Origin: Solilutibacter silvestris | Lineage (GTDB): Bacteria; Pseudomonadota; Gammaproteobacteria; Xanthomonadales; Xanthomonadaceae | DNA: 64,000 nucleotides | NCBI RefSeq assembly: GCF_002895945.1 | Contig: NZ_NPZB01000001.1 | Location: 449,501 to 513,500 of the forward strand | Direction: 5' to 3' | Shown here: positions 11,562 through 20,635 of the stretch, in pieces | How positions within the stretch are numbered: position 1 is the stretch's first letter | How the letters are laid out: the number at the start of each line of letters is the position of its first letter | Translations under genes and position numbers: made by a program | The notes under the pieces: model-generated | Told to the model about the DNA's origin: nothing | The model's database searches: none | The model's input: only the letters and a program-made list of their open reading frames with translations

Positions 11562-13019
11562 CTAGAGGAGTGGCGAGAGCAGACGAGCAAGCGCTTCCGG
11601 CAGACGTTCGGTCAGGAATGCCTGCGGGCGCGACGCGCGCACGCGCGGGGCATGGGCGAATTCGGTTTCGATCTGGCGTGCCAGCGCAGCGGTCACGGTG
11701 GCGTCTTCGAACAGCACGGAGACTTCGAAGTTGAGGCGGAAGCTGCGGTTGTCGAAATTGGCGCTGCCGATGATGGCGACGTCGTCATCCGTCAACAAGG
11801 CCTTGGTGTGGAGCATGCGCGGGCCGTACTCATAGATCTTGACGCCGGCGGCCAGCAGGCGATCGTAGTAGGAACGCGCGGCCAGCGTGACCCAGCGGCT
11901 GTCGCTCATCTTCGGCACCATCAGTCGCACGTCGAGGCCCGACAGCGCGGCCGACGACAACGCCATCAATGCCGCTTCACCCGGCACGAAGTAGGGCGTG
12001 ACCAGCCACACGCGCTGGCGCGCCGCGTGAATCGTGCTGACCTGGAGACGATGGATCGCTTCCCAATCGGAGTCGGGACCGGAGGTCAGCACTTGTGCGC
12101 AGATCGGCCCGGATTCCAGCGCGGGCAGGCTGCGTGCGATTTCCGAAATGAAATCGTGTTCGCCGGTGGCGTAGATCCAGTCCTCGACGAACACTTGCTG
12201 CAGTTCCAGCACGACATCACCGGTCAGCCGCAGGTGCAGGTCGCGATAGGCGTCATCGCGCAGGGCGTCGTTTTCCTCGTCGGTGATGTTGATGCCGCCG
12301 GTGTAACCGATGCGACTGTCGATCACCACGATCTTGCGGTGCGTGCGCAGGTTGATCCATGGGCGCTTCCAGAATTTCCACAGCTGGCGGAAGCGCAACG
12401 AATGGAACCACGCAAGTTCGCCGCCCGCTGCGATCAATTCGCGGAAAAAGTGCGGCGGCATGCGCGACGAACCGACGGCATCCAGCAGCAGGCGCACCTT
12501 GACGCCGGCACGCGCGCGTTCGAGCAGCGCATCGTGCAAGGCCGTGCCGCTGTGGTCAGGCTGGAAGATGTAGTACTCGAGATGGATGTGCGACTGCGCC
12601 TTGCGGATGTCGTCGATCAACGCGGCATAGGTGGCGCTGCCATCGACCAGCAGGCGAACATCGTGCGCGGTCACCGCACGATAACCGGTGGTCGCCATCG
12701 CGAGCCGGTGCAACAGGGCATCTTCGCCGTCGCCGGAAGTGTCGGCGCCATCGGGATACATCTTGTTGTAGGCGCGCGGACGGCGCAGGCGCTGGCGGCT
12801 GATCTTCTGCGGGCCCAGCAGGTAGTAGACGACGAAGCCGAGGTAGGGCAGCAAGGCGAGGCTGAACAGCCAACTGAGCGTGGCGGCGGGTTCGCGTTTC
12901 TGCAGGATGATGTAGACGCCCAGCACCACGACGTAGCAGGCCCAGCCGAAACCGAGCCATGCGCGGATGTGCGGCGTCGCCAGCAAGGCAGTCCATGCGT
13001 GGTGGATGGCGTCCCACAT
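11562..13019 (-). CDS. cls: Cardiolipin synthase (ClsA-like)
   Basis: A 485-residue member of the phospholipase D superfamily that makes cardiolipin from two phosphatidylglycerols. Two membrane helices at the N-terminus (about residues 22-70) are followed by two HKD motifs, HRKIVVID near residue 240 and HTKALLTDD near residue 412. The NITDEEND and GSANFDNRSF segments are typical of bacterial Cls. Its start region has GAGGGCAA as ribosome-binding site. It is divergent from the radical SAM gene. Confidence 0.93.
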   Translation of the reverse strand: MWDAIHHAWTALLATPHIRAWLGFGWACYVVVLGVYIILQKREPAATLSWLFSLALLPYLGFVVYYLLGPQKISRQRLRRPRAYNKMYPDGADTSGDGEDALLHRLAMATTGYRAVTAHDVRLLVDGSATYAALIDDIRKAQSHIHLEYYIFQPDHSGTALHDALLERARAGVKVRLLLDAVGSSRMPPHFFRELIAAGGELAWFHSLRFRQLWKFWKRPWINLRTHRKIVVIDSRIGYTGGINITDEENDALRDDAYRDLHLRLTGDVVLELQQVFVEDWIYATGEHDFISEIARSLPALESGPICAQVLTSGPDSDWEAIHRLQVSTIHAARQRVWLVTPYFVPGEAALMALSSAALSGLDVRLMVPKMSDSRWVTLAARSYYDRLLAAGVKIYEYGPRMLHTKALLTDDDVAIIGSANFDNRSFRLNFEVSVLFEDATVTAALARQIETEFAHAPRVRASRPQAFLTERLPEALARLLSPLL

Positions 13020-13068
13020 CGTATTGCCCTCGCTGCATGCGTTCGCGCCTGGTGCGACGCCACGGGAC

Positions 13069-13074
13069 TAGGCT
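13069..13074 (+). promoter_or_regulatory. -10-like box 6 nt before the radical SAM start (leaderless candidate)
   Basis: TAGGCT is followed by exactly six bases and then the ATG at 13081. There is no Shine-Dalgarno sequence. This spacing would place the transcription start at or next to the A of ATG. Confidence 0.4.
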
Positions 13075-13080
13075 AACGCC

Positions 13081-14187
13081 ATGGACAGTCGGCGCAAAGT
13101 GCGGTTTCAACAGGCGGTCGCGATCAAGGGGCGCGGCGCGGCCTCGCAGGTGCCGGGACGCTTCGAGAAACGCACGACGATCGCCGAGGATGATGGCTGG
13201 GAAACGATGGCCGACGAGCAGGCGGCCGATCTTGAAGCACGACCGCAGACGACCATAACCGCCGAGCGTGCGCGCAGCATCATCAGCCGCAACGATTCAC
13301 CGGACATCGCCTTCGGCCAGTCTCTGAATCCGTATCGCGGATGCGAGCATGGCTGTGTCTACTGCTTCGCGCGACCGAGCCACGCCTATCTTGATCTCTC
13401 GCCCGGACTCGATTTCGAGACCAAGTTGTATGCCAAGCGCAATGCCGCGGAATTGCTGCGCAAGGAACTGGCGAAACCCGGCCACGTGCCGTCACCGATC
13501 GCACTTGGCATCAACACCGACGGCTGGCAACCGATCGAGCGCGACGAACGCATCAGTCGTGCCTGCCTGGAAGTGCTGCTGGAAACGCGTCATCCCGTCG
13601 GCATTGTCACCAAGGGCTCGGCGATCTTGCGCGATCTCGACTTGCTGGCGGAACTGGCCAAGTTGCGACTCGTCCATGTGATGGTGTCGGTGACATCGCT
13701 CGACAATGTGCTGTCATCGAAACTGGAACCGCGCGCCGCCGCGCCGCATACGCGCATCAAGATGATCGCGGCGTTGCGCGAGGCTGGCGTGCCCGCCGGT
13801 GTGCTGGTGGCGCCGGTGATCCCGATGATCACCGACATGGAACTGGAATGCATCCTCGAAGCCGCGCGTGCAGTCGATGCGTTGTCGGCGGGCTACGTGT
13901 TGCTGCGATTGCCGCACGAGCTGAAAACCGTGTGGCGCGAATGGCTGGAATTGCACTACCCGCAACGCGCCGCGCACGTGATGAGCCTGATCCGGCAGAT
14001 GCGCGGCGGCAAGGATTACGACAGTCGCTATGGCGTACGCGGGCGCGGCGAAGGGCCGTTCGCCGACTTGCTGGAAACGCGTTTTCGCAAGGCACGACAG
14101 CGCCTCGGTTTCCCCGGCATGCCGCCAGTGGACACGGGCCTGTTCACACCGCCACGCGAGGAGTCGCCGCAGGGCGCGTTGTTCTGA
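13081..14187 (+). CDS. PA0069-family radical SAM protein (SplB-like)
   Basis: A 368-residue radical S-adenosylmethionine enzyme. The cluster motif CEHGCVYC (CxxxCxxC, about residues 90-97) binds the [4Fe-4S] centre, within the family signature NPYRGCEHGCVYCFARPSH. The fold is that of spore-photoproduct-lyase-like proteins annotated as the PA0069 family, whose reaction is not established. It is tail-to-tail with the SLC13-type permease, with only 3 nt between stops. It may be translated from a leaderless mRNA. Confidence 0.88.
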   Translation: MDSRRKVRFQQAVAIKGRGAASQVPGRFEKRTTIAEDDGWETMADEQAADLEARPQTTITAERARSIISRNDSPDIAFGQSLNPYRGCEHGCVYCFARPSHAYLDLSPGLDFETKLYAKRNAAELLRKELAKPGHVPSPIALGINTDGWQPIERDERISRACLEVLLETRHPVGIVTKGSAILRDLDLLAELAKLRLVHVMVSVTSLDNVLSSKLEPRAAAPHTRIKMIAALREAGVPAGVLVAPVIPMITDMELECILEAARAVDALSAGYVLLRLPHELKTVWREWLELHYPQRAAHVMSLIRQMRGGKDYDSRYGVRGRGEGPFADLLETRFRKARQRLGFPGMPPVDTGLFTPPREESPQGALF

Positions 14188-14190
14188 CGA

Positions 14191-16005
14191 TCAATGGAAG
14201 ATGTGTGGCAGCAGTGGGCCGCCCAGCCACAACCAGCGCGCCATCCATGCGCAGACGAAGGCGACCATGATCGTGAGTGGCAGGCCGATGCGCAGGAAAT
14301 CCGAAAACTTGTATTGCCCGGGGCCGAGGATCAGCAGGCTGCCGTGATGGCCGATCGGGGTGATGAAGGCGACTACCGCGCCCAGGGCGGTGCACACCAC
14401 GAAGGGCGTCGGCGGCAGGTGCAACGCATGCGCCAACGACAACGCGATCGGGCCGAGCAATGCGGTGGTGGCGGCGTCCGACATCGGCTGTGTCAGCAAT
14501 GCGCCGGCGGTGAACAACATCACCAGGATCGCGAGGGGCGACCAGTCGTGCAACAGATGCATCAATCCGGTTGCGAGCAGTGCCGCGGTGCCGGTTTTCT
14601 CCATGGCGATGCCGAGCGGAATCACGCCGGCGATCATCACGTAGATGCGTACGTCGATCTCGCGATAGGCGCGCTTGAGATCGACGCAACGCGTGACCAC
14701 CATCAACACCGCGCCCATCAGGAAGGCCAGTGGTGGATCGATCCATTCGGTCGCGGCGCAGACGATGGTGACCAGCATGATCGCCAATGCCAACGGCGCG
14801 CGCAGTCGACGCATGCCCTCGCCGCGGAACGGCACCAGCATCAGGAAACCATGGTGCGCGGCGAGTTCGCTGAAACGCGCCGGCAATCCCCACAGCACCA
14901 ACACGTCGCCTTCGCGCAGGCGGGTGTCGATCAGCCGCGGCGCCAGCGATCCGCTGCGACGCCACAGGCCGGCGATCACCGCGCGGAACTGTCGCGAGAA
15001 ATCGAGATCGCGGATCGAACGCCCGATGAATTCCGAACCGGGCGCGACCACCGCCTGTACCAGCTGCGGTTCGCTTTCACCTTCAGCTTCGCCATTGGCC
15101 TTGGCACCGAAACGCGCGATCGCGTAGAGATCGAGGCCGGGATCGTCGTGCAGCGATTTCAATTCATCGGCGCCCGCTTCGATCAGCAGGATGTCGCCGC
15201 CCAGCAACGGGCTGGCATCGCCGAGATCGTTGCGTTCGTCGTGGTCGCGCAACCAGCCGATCACGTGCACTTCCGGGCCGATCGCGCGCTTGAGTTCCGC
15301 CAGCGTGCGCGTCGCCCAGCGGCCGCCGGGCAGCACCAGCAATTCGGTGCGATAGCGGTCGATACGCAGATAGTCGCTTTCGTCGTGCTTGCCGCTGCGC
15401 CGTGGCAGCAGCCAGCGCATCAACTGGATATAGATCATCGAGAACAGCACCAGCGCGATGCCGATCGGCGTGATCGAAAAGATGCCGAGGCCCTCGCCGC
15501 CGGCGCGTTGCAACATGTTGTCGGCGAGCAGGAAGGCCGGCGCGCTCACCAGCGTCAGCGTGGTGCCCATCGACGCCGCCAGCGCCATCGGCATCAGCAG
15601 GCGCGACGCCGGCATGCTGTTCTGGCGTGCGTGGCGCAGCAGGATCGGCATCAGCATCGCCGTGACCATGACGTGGTGGGTGAACGCCGACAGCAGCGCC
15701 ACCGTCGGCATCACCACGGCGATCGTGCGCCATTCGTTGCCGCCCGACATCCTGCCGATCCATTGGCCGATGCGTTCGGTGATGCCGGTGGCGGCGAGGC
15801 CTGCGGAAATCACGAACACCGCAGCGACGATGATCGCCGGTTCGCTGGAGAATCCCGACAGCGCTTCTTTCGGGCCGATCACGCGCGTTACCACCAGCGC
15901 CAGCAGGATCAGCATCGCGGTGACGTCGACGCGCAGCCGCTCGCTCACGAACAGATACAAACCGCCGGCAAGGATCAGCAGGAACAGGATCTGCGACATG
16001 GCCAT
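14191..16005 (-). CDS. SLC13/DASS-type permease with two TrkA-C domains
   Basis: A protein of about 604 residues with a first block of membrane helices (about 1-190), two tandem cytosolic RCK_C/TrkA-C regulatory domains (about 220-390, for example HVIGWLRDHDER and LREGDVLVLWG) and a second block of helices with the SLC13-like segment TQPMSDAATTALLGPIAL. This layout is that of the divalent-anion/Na+ symporter group often named SLC13 family permease; substrate (sulfate, dicarboxylate or other) cannot be told from sequence. I chose ATG 16005, or 15999 two codons later; the longer open frame upstream has no membrane character. Confidence 0.85.
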   Translation of the reverse strand: MAMSQILFLLILAGGLYLFVSERLRVDVTAMLILLALVVTRVIGPKEALSGFSSEPAIIVAAVFVISAGLAATGITERIGQWIGRMSGGNEWRTIAVVMPTVALLSAFTHHVMVTAMLMPILLRHARQNSMPASRLLMPMALAASMGTTLTLVSAPAFLLADNMLQRAGGEGLGIFSITPIGIALVLFSMIYIQLMRWLLPRRSGKHDESDYLRIDRYRTELLVLPGGRWATRTLAELKRAIGPEVHVIGWLRDHDERNDLGDASPLLGGDILLIEAGADELKSLHDDPGLDLYAIARFGAKANGEAEGESEPQLVQAVVAPGSEFIGRSIRDLDFSRQFRAVIAGLWRRSGSLAPRLIDTRLREGDVLVLWGLPARFSELAAHHGFLMLVPFRGEGMRRLRAPLALAIMLVTIVCAATEWIDPPLAFLMGAVLMVVTRCVDLKRAYREIDVRIYVMIAGVIPLGIAMEKTGTAALLATGLMHLLHDWSPLAILVMLFTAGALLTQPMSDAATTALLGPIALSLAHALHLPPTPFVVCTALGAVVAFITPIGHHGSLLILGPGQYKFSDFLRIGLPLTIMVAFVCAWMARWLWLGGPLLPHIFH

Positions 16006-16097
16006 CGCGACATTGTGCCGTGGATGCGCCCGGCACGCCTCCACGCGAACGTGATATCGGCGCGATACACTGCCTGCTTCACAACGGCGGCAGCGCA

Positions 16098-16769
16098 ATG
16101 GGCGACGACGACAAGCGTGATGATGACGGAACGCGCACCTTGCGTTCCGGCTTGGCACGCGTCGTTTCGCATGACCTGCGCGCGCCGCTGCGTGCGATCA
16201 AGGGCTTTGCCAAATTGCTCGACGCAGGTGGCGGCCTTGACGACAGTGGCCGCGACCATCTGTCGCGCATCCGTGTAGCAGCGGACCAGCTCGATGGAAT
16301 GATGGTCGATCTCGTCGATTGGCTGCGCACGGATGCCGCGGAGATCAAGCGTGCGCCGGTCGATCTCAGCCTGCTCGCCGATTGGGCGGTCATGGATCTG
16401 CTGGATGCGCATCCCGGACGCGACGCGCAGGTCGATGTGCAACCGGAGATGCAAGCGATCGGCGACGAGCACCTGCTGCGCCAGATGCTGCAGCGCCTGT
16501 TGCACGTATCATGGTCGCGTGCAGGAGTGGACGCGCCAATCCGCATCACCGTCAGCGCCAGCGACGATGCCGGCGCGACATTGCTGCGCATCCACGACAG
16601 CGGCCATGAGGCGGCAGAACCGGCGAGCGAATTCGCGGCGTTGCGCGATCCACGCGATCACGACATCGGCATGACCATCGCGCGGCGGATCGCCGAGCGT
16701 CACGGTGGCGCGCTGGAATCGGAGTCCAATGCAGACGGAACAACAGTGCGAGTGCGCCTGCCGGATTGA
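16098..16769 (+). CDS. Small soluble orphan histidine kinase
   Basis: A 223-residue protein with a HisKA dimerisation domain (phospho-acceptor motif SHDLRAPLRAIKGFAKLLD, His near residue 25) and a short HATPase domain. The ATPase boxes are partly eroded: the N box reads LLHVSWSR with no clear Asn, the G1 box is HDSGHE, and the G2 box is DIGMTIA instead of GLGL. No sensor domain, membrane segment or neighbouring response regulator is seen. Its stop abuts the fbp stop of the opposite strand with no gap. ATG 16098 follows a -10-like TACACT (16066-16071). Confidence 0.75.
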   Translation: MGDDDKRDDDGTRTLRSGLARVVSHDLRAPLRAIKGFAKLLDAGGGLDDSGRDHLSRIRVAADQLDGMMVDLVDWLRTDAAEIKRAPVDLSLLADWAVMDLLDAHPGRDAQVDVQPEMQAIGDEHLLRQMLQRLLHVSWSRAGVDAPIRITVSASDDAGATLLRIHDSGHEAAEPASEFAALRDPRDHDIGMTIARRIAERHGGALESESNADGTTVRVRLPD

Positions 16770-17804
16770 TCAACCGCGATCGTGTTTCAGGTGGTAGCGC
16801 GTCGCTTCCTCGACTTCCTTCTTCGATCCCAGGAACACCGGCACGCGCTGGTGCAAACCGCTCGGCGCGATGTCCATGATGCGGGTACGGCCATCGGTCG
16901 CGGCGCCGCCGGCCTGTTCCACCAGGAAGCTCATCGGGTTGGCCTCGTACATCAACCGCAACTTGCCCGGCTTCGACGGATCCTTCCTGTCCCACGGATA
17001 GATGAAGATGCCGCCGCGCGTCAGGATACGATGCACGTCGGCGACCATGCTGGCGATCCAGCGCATGTTGAAATCCTTGCCGCGCACGCCGTCCTTGCCG
17101 GCCAGCAGATCGTCGACGTAATGCTGCATTGGCGCGTCCCAATGGCGCCGGTTCGACATGTTGATGGCGAACTCCTGCGTCTCTTGCGGCACCATCATCC
17201 CGCGCTGGGTCAGGATGAAACTGCCATGCTCGCGATCGAGGGTGAACGCATGCGTGCCGTTGCCGACCGTCAGCACCATCATCGTCGATGGCCCGTAGAT
17301 GCAATATCCCGCCGCCACCTGTGTCGTCCCGGCCTGCAGATAGTGTTGGTCTTCCGGCGTGTTGACGCCATCGGGGCAGTGCAGCACCGAGAAGATCGTC
17401 CCGACCGAGACGTTGACGTCGATGTTGGAGGAACCATCGAGCGGATCGAACAGCAACAGGTAGTTGCCGCGCGGATACACGTCGGGAATCGGCTGGCTGT
17501 GTTCCATCTCCTCCGATGCCAGGCCGGCGAGATGGCCGCCCCAGGCGTTGGCTTCCAGCAGCACGTCGTTGGCGATCACGTCGAGTTTCTTCTGCGCTTC
17601 GCCCTGCACGTTGCCGGTGCCGGCATCACCGAGCACGCCGCCCAACGCGCCCTTGCCGACCGCGACGGCAATCGTCTTGCAGGCGCGCGCCACTACTTCG
17701 ATCAGCAGGCGCAGGTCGGCATTGACGCGACCGGCGCGTTGCTCGTCGATCAGGTAGTGGGTGAGCGAGATCGGCTTGGCGTTCGAGGTGGAATCAGGCG
17801 ACAT
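16770..17804 (-). CDS. fbp: Fructose-1,6-bisphosphatase, class I
   Basis: The enzyme removes the 1-phosphate from fructose 1,6-bisphosphate, the irreversible step of gluconeogenesis. The 344-residue product has the metal- and phosphate-binding signature [11 protein letters not shown] (about residues 118-128), the upstream ASEEME segment and the GGIFIYP motif near 285, and is of normal length for a class I enzyme. Single gene, convergent with the orphan kinase. A possible -10 (ATAATG) lies about 30 nt before the ATG. Confidence 0.96.
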   Translation of the reverse strand: MSPDSTSNAKPISLTHYLIDEQRAGRVNADLRLLIEVVARACKTIAVAVGKGALGGVLGDAGTGNVQGEAQKKLDVIANDVLLEANAWGGHLAGLASEEMEHSQPIPDVYPRGNYLLLFDPLDGSSNIDVNVSVGTIFSVLHCPDGVNTPEDQHYLQAGTTQVAAGYCIYGPSTMMVLTVGNGTHAFTLDREHGSFILTQRGMMVPQETQEFAINMSNRRHWDAPMQHYVDDLLAGKDGVRGKDFNMRWIASMVADVHRILTRGGIFIYPWDRKDPSKPGKLRLMYEANPMSFLVEQAGGAATDGRTRIMDIAPSGLHQRVPVFLGSKKEVEEATRYHLKHDRG

Positions 17805-17862
17805 GGCGCGGTCCCGGGGATGAAGCCGCCATTATCCCGGACTTGCGGGGCAATGCGCCGGA

Positions 17863-18753
17863 TCAGACGTCGCCGTCGGTGGCCCAGCCCTCGCCCGTAC
17901 CGCGATGGATCACGCTGTCGGTCGCCAGCACTTCACCTGCGGGGATCGATTCCAGCGCCGACAGCCGCGCGTAGATCGGGGTGAAATCGGGGCCCGTCGC
18001 TTCGATCAGCTGTTCGTAACTGTCGATGACGAAATAAGTTTTCTGGAAGGTATCGATGCGGTAGCGCGTGCGCATGATCCGTTCCAGGTCAAAGGCGATC
18101 CGGTTCGGTGCATCACTTTCCAGTGAATGGATCGATTCACCCTTCGACGAAACGATGCCGCTGCCGTAGATGTGCAGGCCGTCCTTCTGTCGGATCAATC
18201 CGAATTCCACCGTGTACCAGTACAGGCGCGTCAGCATTTGCAACGCTTCCGGGCCGATGCCGTGCGCCTTTACGCCGCCGCGGCCGTAGGCTTCCATGTA
18301 GTCGGCGAACACCGGCAGCATCAGCAGCGGCACGTGGCCGAACAGATCGTGGAAGAGATCGGGCTCCTCGATGTAATCGATCTGGTCGGGACGACGGATC
18401 CACCAGCTCACCGGGAACCGGCGGTTGGCGAGGTGATCGAAGAAATCGAGTTCCGGGAGCAGGCCTTCGACGCCGATCAGGGTCCAGCCGCTGGTGGCTT
18501 CGAGGATCTTGTTGAGTTCGGAGAATTTCGGGATGGCGTCCGGCGTCATTCCCATCGCGTCCTGCGCGCGCAGGAATTCGTCACTGGCGCGACCGGCCAG
18601 CACTTCGCGCTGGCGCTGGTACAACTGGCGCCAGACGTCGTGGTCGGCGGCGCTGTAATCGTCCCACGGCTGTTCGACGATGCCGGTGGCGTAGACCGGA
18701 ACCTTGCCCTTGTCGGTGACGATGTTTTCCAGTCGCTGCGGTTTCGCGTTCAT
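17863..18753 (-). CDS. phhA: Phenylalanine 4-monooxygenase
   Basis: This pterin- and iron-dependent hydroxylase converts phenylalanine to tyrosine. The 296-residue product matches the short bacterial monomeric form: the iron ligands are His135 and His140 in DLFHDLFGHVPLL and Glu183 in YTVEFGLI. I chose the ATG at 18753, where the family's usual start lies; the open frame upstream is not protein-like. A -10-like TAAAAT (18761-18766, minus strand) ends 7 nt before this ATG, with no Shine-Dalgarno sequence. Confidence 0.94.
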   Translation of the reverse strand: MNAKPQRLENIVTDKGKVPVYATGIVEQPWDDYSAADHDVWRQLYQRQREVLAGRASDEFLRAQDAMGMTPDAIPKFSELNKILEATSGWTLIGVEGLLPELDFFDHLANRRFPVSWWIRRPDQIDYIEEPDLFHDLFGHVPLLMLPVFADYMEAYGRGGVKAHGIGPEALQMLTRLYWYTVEFGLIRQKDGLHIYGSGIVSSKGESIHSLESDAPNRIAFDLERIMRTRYRIDTFQKTYFVIDSYEQLIEATGPDFTPIYARLSALESIPAGEVLATDSVIHRGTGEGWATDGDV

Positions 18754-18760
18754 GGCGGCG

Positions 18761-18766
18761 ATTTTA
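18761..18766 (-). promoter_or_regulatory. -10-like box 7 nt before phhA (leaderless candidate)
   Basis: On the minus strand TAAAAT is followed by seven bases and the phhA ATG. No Shine-Dalgarno sequence is present in the gap. Confidence 0.4.
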
Positions 18767-18807
18767 CGCCCGGGCGACGGCACGGAGCGTGGCGTTATCA
18801 TCGGAAA

Positions 18808-18837
18808 CAAAAAAACGGCCACCCGAAGGCGGCCGTT
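18808..18837 (-). terminator. Intrinsic terminator of beta-barrel gene 1
   Basis: On the minus strand a 10-bp stem (18828-18837 with 18814-18823, one G-T pair) closes a TTCG loop and is followed by a T run (18808-18813). This is a strong Rho-independent terminator 22 nt after the stop codon. The same core occurs after the paralogous gene. Confidence 0.9.
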
Positions 18838-18859
18838 CCACAACCGAAGTTGCAAGGAC

Positions 18860-19477
18860 TCAGAAGCGGTATTCGAAATCCGCACCCAAGGTCTGGGCGT
18901 TGTAGCTGACCTTGTTGCCGGTGGTCGGCACGCGCACGCGGCCATGGAAGTAGTCGTAGTTCAGGCCCACGCCCATGTTGCGGTTGAAGTCGTAGCCCAC
19001 CCCGACGCCGGCATACGGCTGGTTGCTGCCGCTCGACACCGAATAGTTGGTGGTGATGCCGTTGGTGGTGTTGCTGGCGCTCGACTTGTAGTTGGAGTGC
19101 ATGTAGCCGACGCGGCCGCTGCCGTAGAAGCCGGTGTCCAGCGCCTGCTCGCCGAAGCGCACCTTGCCGACCACGCCCGCGCCGTAGCCGTCGACCTTGG
19201 TGTTCTGGTCGATGCCGAGGTTGTGGGTGGTCTTGTCGTAGTAACGGCCGTAGAAACCTTCGGCGCCGAAGTTGCGGTTGAACATGTAACCGCCGCGGAT
19301 GTTGTACGAGGTGTCCTTGACGTGGTCGGAGCTGGTGGTGTCCTTCAGCTTGGTCTTGCCCAGCTCGCCGCGAACGAAGCCCTGGCCGACGCTGTCGGTG
19401 GACTGGGCGAATGCGGCCGGGGCAGCCAAGGCGGCAGCCAGCGCAGTCAGGGCGAGAGTGGTCTGGAACTTCTTCAT
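18860..19477 (-). CDS. Outer-membrane beta-barrel protein 1
   Basis: A 205-residue protein with a signal peptide (MKKFQTTLALTALAAALAAP, cleaved after AFAQ) and alternating short beta-strands with Gly/Tyr/Asn turns (NIRGGYMF, VGYDFNRNMGVGLNYDYFHG), ending in Phe as outer-membrane barrels do (FEYRF). It looks like an eight-stranded OmpA/OmpX-type barrel. I chose the ATG at 19477, after a GAAAGGAAAG ribosome-binding site. A diverged copy lies directly upstream at 19783-20463. Function unknown. Confidence 0.85.
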   Translation of the reverse strand: MKKFQTTLALTALAAALAAPAAFAQSTDSVGQGFVRGELGKTKLKDTTSSDHVKDTSYNIRGGYMFNRNFGAEGFYGRYYDKTTHNLGIDQNTKVDGYGAGVVGKVRFGEQALDTGFYGSGRVGYMHSNYKSSASNTTNGITTNYSVSSGSNQPYAGVGVGYDFNRNMGVGLNYDYFHGRVRVPTTGNKVSYNAQTLGADFEYRF

Positions 19478-19782
19478 GGTCTTTCCTTTCACATGTAAAC
19501 GCTCGTTGGGAGCGCGGTAAGGCCATGCTGCGATGCAAGGAGGGAAAAAGGAAGACTTGTAAAGATTTTATAAATCAACGGTTTAGTAACATTTCTGGAA
19601 GCTGTATGGAAACCACGGGTTCCCCGGAGGCGACAGATTTCATTCAGTTTTAACGTGGATGGAAATGGCGAAATCCTCGCCAAACCCCATTCAGGAAGCG
19701 ATGGAAGATTTGACCCGGGGTTTAACGCAAAACGACCGCCCGAAGGCGGCCGTTCCATATCGATTTCGCCGGTTGGGGGAAA
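19478..19782 (-). promoter_or_regulatory. Upstream region of beta-barrel gene 1, with duplicated block
   Basis: This 305-nt spacer holds the 5' region of barrel gene 1 and, at its far end, the terminator of barrel gene 2. Bases about 19565-19620 (AT-rich, minus strand AAATGTTACTAAACCGTTG then ATTTATAA) resemble the region upstream of the second barrel gene at about 20556-20605 (AAATGTTGTTAACCAATTG then ATTTACAA). The conserved block probably holds promoter or operator elements. No further gene is seen. Confidence 0.5.
19727..19754 (-). terminator. Intrinsic terminator of beta-barrel gene 2
   Basis: Minus-strand stem of 10 bp with one A-C mismatch (19745-19754 with 19731-19740), TTCG loop, then a short T run. 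It is almost the same hairpin as the one after barrel gene 1, which suggests that the duplication included the terminator. Confidence 0.8.
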
Positions 19783-20463
19783 TCAGAAGCGATGTTCCAG
19801 ATCCACGCCGACGGTCCTGGCGTTGAAGTTTTCCTTGTTGCCGGTGACCGGCGAGCGCGACTTGCCCTGGAAGTAGTCGTAGTTCACGCCGACGCCGGTG
19901 TTGCGGCTGATGTCATAGCCGACGCCCACGCCGTAGTACGGCTGGTTGCTGTGGCTGGTGCGCGAGAACTCGGTGGTGGTGCCGTTGTTGTCGGCGGAGA
20001 TGCTCTGCTTGTAGCTGGAACGCATCATGCCGGTGCGGCCGCTGGCATAGAAGCCGGTATCCCGTGCCTGGTCGCCAACGCGGACCTTGCCGACCACGCC
20101 GGCGCCGACACCATCGAGTTTGGTGTTGCCGTCATAGCCGGGGTGCTTGTCGGTCTTGTCGTAATAGCGGCCGTAGAAGCCTTCGACACCGATGTTGTGG
20201 TTGAACATGTAGCCGCCGCGGATGTTGCCGGAGGTGTCCTTGATCTTGTTGTCGGCACCGGCTTGCTTCAGCTGGGTTTTGCCCAGCTCGCTGCGGATGA
20301 AGGCTTGGCCGCTTTCCCCGCTATTGCTGTCCGACGTCGCGGTCGTGCTTTCGCTTTGCGCGGTATTGGTCGTCACCGTGGTGGCGGACTGCGCGAATGC
20401 GGCTGGAGCGCCCAGCGCGGCGGCCAAGGTGGTCAGGACGACGGTGGTCTGGATCTTCTTCAT
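19783..20463 (-). CDS. Outer-membrane beta-barrel protein 2 (paralogue)
   Basis: A 226-residue protein closely related to the gene product at 18860-19477: same signal peptide type (MKKIQTTVVLTTLAAALGAP), same barrel segments (NIRGGYMFNHNIGVEGFYGRYYDKT, YDISRNTGVGVNYDYFQG) and same C-terminal Phe (LEHRF). It differs by a Ser/Thr-rich insert after the signal peptide (about residues 26-48, TTVTTNTAQSESTTATSDSN). Tandem duplication is the simple reading. The substrate or partner is not evident. Confidence 0.85.
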   Translation of the reverse strand: MKKIQTTVVLTTLAAALGAPAAFAQSATTVTTNTAQSESTTATSDSNSGESGQAFIRSELGKTQLKQAGADNKIKDTSGNIRGGYMFNHNIGVEGFYGRYYDKTDKHPGYDGNTKLDGVGAGVVGKVRVGDQARDTGFYASGRTGMMRSSYKQSISADNNGTTTEFSRTSHSNQPYYGVGVGYDISRNTGVGVNYDYFQGKSRSPVTGNKENFNARTVGVDLEHRF

Positions 20464-20635
20464 GCGTCTTTACCTCTTGCTTCGGGGGAACGCGCGCCTT
20501 GCGGCACGCGAGGGGCATGCTCCACCCTTGAAGCTGAAGAGAAAAGGACTGCGAAGTTCTTGTAAATCAATTGGTTAACAACATTTCCGCAGCCTGTACG
20601 GAAATTGCAGCCGCGCCAACAAGGACAGTCCTGAT

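Noticed and set aside
10704-13076. A 790-codon plus-strand frame over pdxJ and cls
   Set aside because: Antisense shadow of recognised genes, Arg/Ala/Gly-rich with no motif.
14194-16278. A 694-codon plus-strand frame opposite the permease
   Set aside because: Composition (Gln/His/Arg-rich) is that of antisense to a membrane protein; the minus-strand permease has clear helices and TrkA-C domains.
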